Below are positions 62,525 through 64,000 of a stretch of 64,000 bases of DNA, piece by piece. The notes under the pieces were generated by a model that was given only the letters and a program-made list of their open reading frames with translations, was not told where the DNA came from and ran no database searches. Location: positions 124,001-188,000 of the forward strand of contig NZ_CP013747.1 of assembly GCF_001484605.1 (NCBI RefSeq). Reading direction: 5' to 3'. Both the position numbers and the translations under genes were made by a program. Numbering within the stretch: the first letter of the stretch is position 1; the number at the start of each line of letters is the position of its first letter. The DNA is from Pseudarthrobacter sulfonivorans. Its GTDB lineage: Bacteria > Actinomycetota > Actinomycetes > Actinomycetales > Micrococcaceae.

Positions 62525-63670
62525 ATGAATCTCCCCGTAGATGATGTTGCTGCCGATCGCAAGGCTCTCGCAGAGCTTGCTGAACAATTCGCGCGCCGGG
62601 AAGTGCTGGACAACATTGACGAGTGGGAGCGGAGCGGTGAGCTGCCGCGTTCGCTCCACAAGGCGGCTGGTGCTGCCGGCTTGCTGGGACTGGGTTTCCC
62701 CGACGCCCTCGGCGGCGGCGGAACTCAGTTGGATTTAATGACTGTGTTCGAACAGATGATCCACAGCGGTGTGCCCACTGGGGTTCTCGCATCACTTTTT
62801 TCCCACACGATCGCGTTGCCCTCGCTTGTTAAGCATGGCTCCGAGGATCTTCATCGACGGTACGTGATTCCGACGCTGGAGGGGGAGATGATCGGCGCGC
62901 TAGGGCTCACGGAGCCGGGCGGCGGTTCCGACGTCGCGGCATTGCGGACCAAGGCTGTACGTGATGGCGATCATTATGTGATCAATGGGTCCAAGACCTT
63001 CATCACCTCGGGGGTGCGCGCGGACTTCGTCACTGTCGCGGCAAGGACGGGAGCCTCCGGAAACAAGGGCATTTCGTTGTTCGTGGTTGATGCGGACACT
63101 CCTGGCTTCACCGTGTCGCGGAAGCTCGAAAAAATGGGATGGCTGAGCTCGGACACCGCCGAACTCTCCTTCGTCGACGTGCGGGTCCCGGCATCGAACC
63201 TTATCGGCCAGGAGAATGGTGGATTCCGCCAGCTCATGGAACAGTTGCAGTCCGAGCGGCTCACGATGGCGGTCGAATGCACCGCTGTCGCACGGCGCTG
63301 CCTGGACCTCACCATCGAGTGGGTCCGCAACAGGCATACCTTTGGTGAACCGCTGTCAAGCCGACAGGTTGTACGCCACAAAATTGCGGAAATGGCCCGT
63401 CAGACTGACGTTGCGAGCAACTACGTGTGGTCCACCGCGACGCGGTGGGCAGCTGGCGAGGACGTCAGCACTGAGGTTGCAATGGCGAAAAACACCGCTG
63501 TGTATGCGGTTGAATACGTAGCCCACGAGGCTGTTCAGTTGCACGGCGGTATGGGCTTTATGCGCGAGTGCGAGGTCGAGCGTCACTACCGTGATATCCG
63601 CGTTATGGGAATCGGGGGCGGCACGAACGAAATCATGAACGACGTGATCGCCAAGCGGATCGGGCTGTGA
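62525..63670 (+). CDS. Acyl-CoA dehydrogenase
   Basis: A 381-residue flavoprotein. ATG at 62525 (MNLPVDDVAADRKALAELAE) was chosen because AAGGAAA lies ten bases upstream; a GTG 33 bases earlier is possible. Family signatures: ALGLTEPGGGSDVAALRTKA, SKTFITSG, the MGWLSSDTAELSFVDVRVPA loop, VQLHGGMGFMRECEVERHYR followed by DIRVMGIGGGTNEI. It makes the 2,3-double bond of an acyl-CoA and passes electrons to ETF (encoded at 53073-54836). It precedes the second carboxylase beta gene. Confidence 0.93.
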   Translation: MNLPVDDVAADRKALAELAEQFARREVLDNIDEWERSGELPRSLHKAAGAAGLLGLGFPDALGGGGTQLDLMTVFEQMIHSGVPTGVLASLFSHTIALPSLVKHGSEDLHRRYVIPTLEGEMIGALGLTEPGGGSDVAALRTKAVRDGDHYVINGSKTFITSGVRADFVTVAARTGASGNKGISLFVVDADTPGFTVSRKLEKMGWLSSDTAELSFVDVRVPASNLIGQENGGFRQLMEQLQSERLTMAVECTAVARRCLDLTIEWVRNRHTFGEPLSSRQVVRHKIAEMARQTDVASNYVWSTATRWAAGEDVSTEVAMAKNTAVYAVEYVAHEAVQLHGGMGFMRECEVERHYRDIRVMGIGGGTNEIMNDVIAKRIGL

Positions 63671-63730
63671 ACAAATGTGCTCGTCTCATACCGTAGCGCA
63701 CCCATCCGGGATTCCGTCCTCCTTCCTTCT

Positions 63731-63761
63731 AGTCAAAAATGACTCGGTAGTCAACTATAAA
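63731..63761 (+). promoter_or_regulatory. Overlapping TGACT dyads and -10 box before carboxylase beta
   Basis: TGACT-CGGT-AGTCA is at 63740-63753; a second dyad AGTCA-AAAA-TGACT (63731-63744) shares its left half. TATAAA (63756-63761) follows at once, so a bound repressor would block the -10 region. The gene starts 24 bases later at 63785. Same motif as at 56661 and 62453. Confidence 0.6.
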
Positions 63762-63784
63762 ATTCCGATTGTGAGGTTCTGCGC

Positions 63785-64000
63785 ATGAGTGTGCTGGCAT
63801 CGAAACTGGATACATCCACCCCGCAGTATCTGGCGGATCGCGAGAGCATGCTCGGCGCACTGGCCGGCCTGGCCGACCTGTCCCGGACGGTCGTCGCCGC
63901 GGGCAGCGACAAGGCCGTATCCCGTCACCGGGATCGCGGCAAACTTCTGGCCCGTGAGCGCGTCGACCTATTGCTGGACGAGGACACGCCGCTATTGGAG
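63785..64000 (+). CDS. Acyl-CoA carboxylase beta subunit, N-terminus only
   Basis: 72 codons to the window edge: MSVLASKLDTSTPQYLADRE and AVSRHRDRGKLLARERVDLL, then LDEDTPLLE, matching the start of the carboxyltransferase at 33701 ([20 protein letters not shown]). It is a second, different acyl-CoA carboxylase beta gene, placed after the acyl-CoA dehydrogenase, an arrangement seen for leucine or acyclic-terpene pathways. The alpha subunit is presumably beyond the edge. Confidence 0.88.
   Translation, partial: MSVLASKLDTSTPQYLADRESMLGALAGLADLSRTVVAAGSDKAVSRHRDRGKLLARERVDLLLDEDTPLLE

Overview
The window is high-GC DNA with many GTG starts, tightly packed ATGA/GTGA-overlapping operons, a biotin operon carrying the actinobacterial accessory gene bsaP, and a mycobacterial-type accD/accA/maoC/citE cluster. 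This points to a soil actinobacterium, most likely of the Arthrobacter/Pseudarthrobacter group. The genus is inferred from gene content only; no rRNA gene or complete tRNA was seen.

Layout. 0-5.2 kb: end of an aldo/keto reductase, an osmoprotectant-type ABC importer (ATPase, two permeases, lipoprotein), and a MarR-quinone oxidoreductase pair with a palindromic operator. 5.4-6.9 kb: an intact IS630-type element beside a decayed serine resolvase. 7-11.6 kb: VOC protein, Fe-S flavin oxidoreductase, AraC regulator and catechol 1,2-dioxygenase. 11.8-15.7 kb: a gene-poor graveyard holding an integrase stub, two copies of a tRNA-3'-end-like repeat, TGTnnACA-type palindromes and a DUF4192-like fragment. 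15.8-24 kb: glycogen-debranching-type enzyme, then the operon bioB-bsaP-bioA-bioF-bioD-P450. 24.2-25.2 kb: a small ABM-like protein and a broken second debranching-enzyme start fused to a transposase tail.

25.5-40 kb is one acyl-CoA/branched-chain catabolic region. Two paralogous TetR regulators, two almost identical MaoC genes (in 640-bp direct repeats) and two copies of a double palindromic operator bracket a five-gene branched-chain-type ABC importer. An acyl-CoA carboxylase operon follows (beta, biotinylated alpha, MaoC hydratase, CitE-like lyase) with a thiolase; this is the gene set known in mycobacteria for leucine/itaconate dissimilation. The biotin made by the upstream operon is the cofactor of the carboxylase.

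40-46 kb: two hypotheticals, a MerR-like relic, and a cluster of two multi-spanning membrane proteins, an M20 amidohydrolase and a two-domain Lrp regulator. 46-64 kb: a second CoA-dependent degradation region with enoyl-CoA hydratase, three acyl-CoA ligases (one in frame with a metallo-beta-lactamase-fold domain), EtfA/EtfB with a cytochrome b-like membrane protein, an MFS transporter, two SDRs, thiolase, SMP-30 lactonase, acyl-CoA dehydrogenase and the start of a second carboxylase beta subunit. Three promoter regions here share the dyad TGACT-N4-RGTCA, suggesting one regulon.

The strongest candidates for something new are the P450 of the biotin operon, which lacks the ExxR motif, the repeat-flanked transporter cassette with duplicated double operators, the TGACT-N4-AGTCA regulon, and the uncharacterised membrane pair linked to the M20 amidohydrolase.
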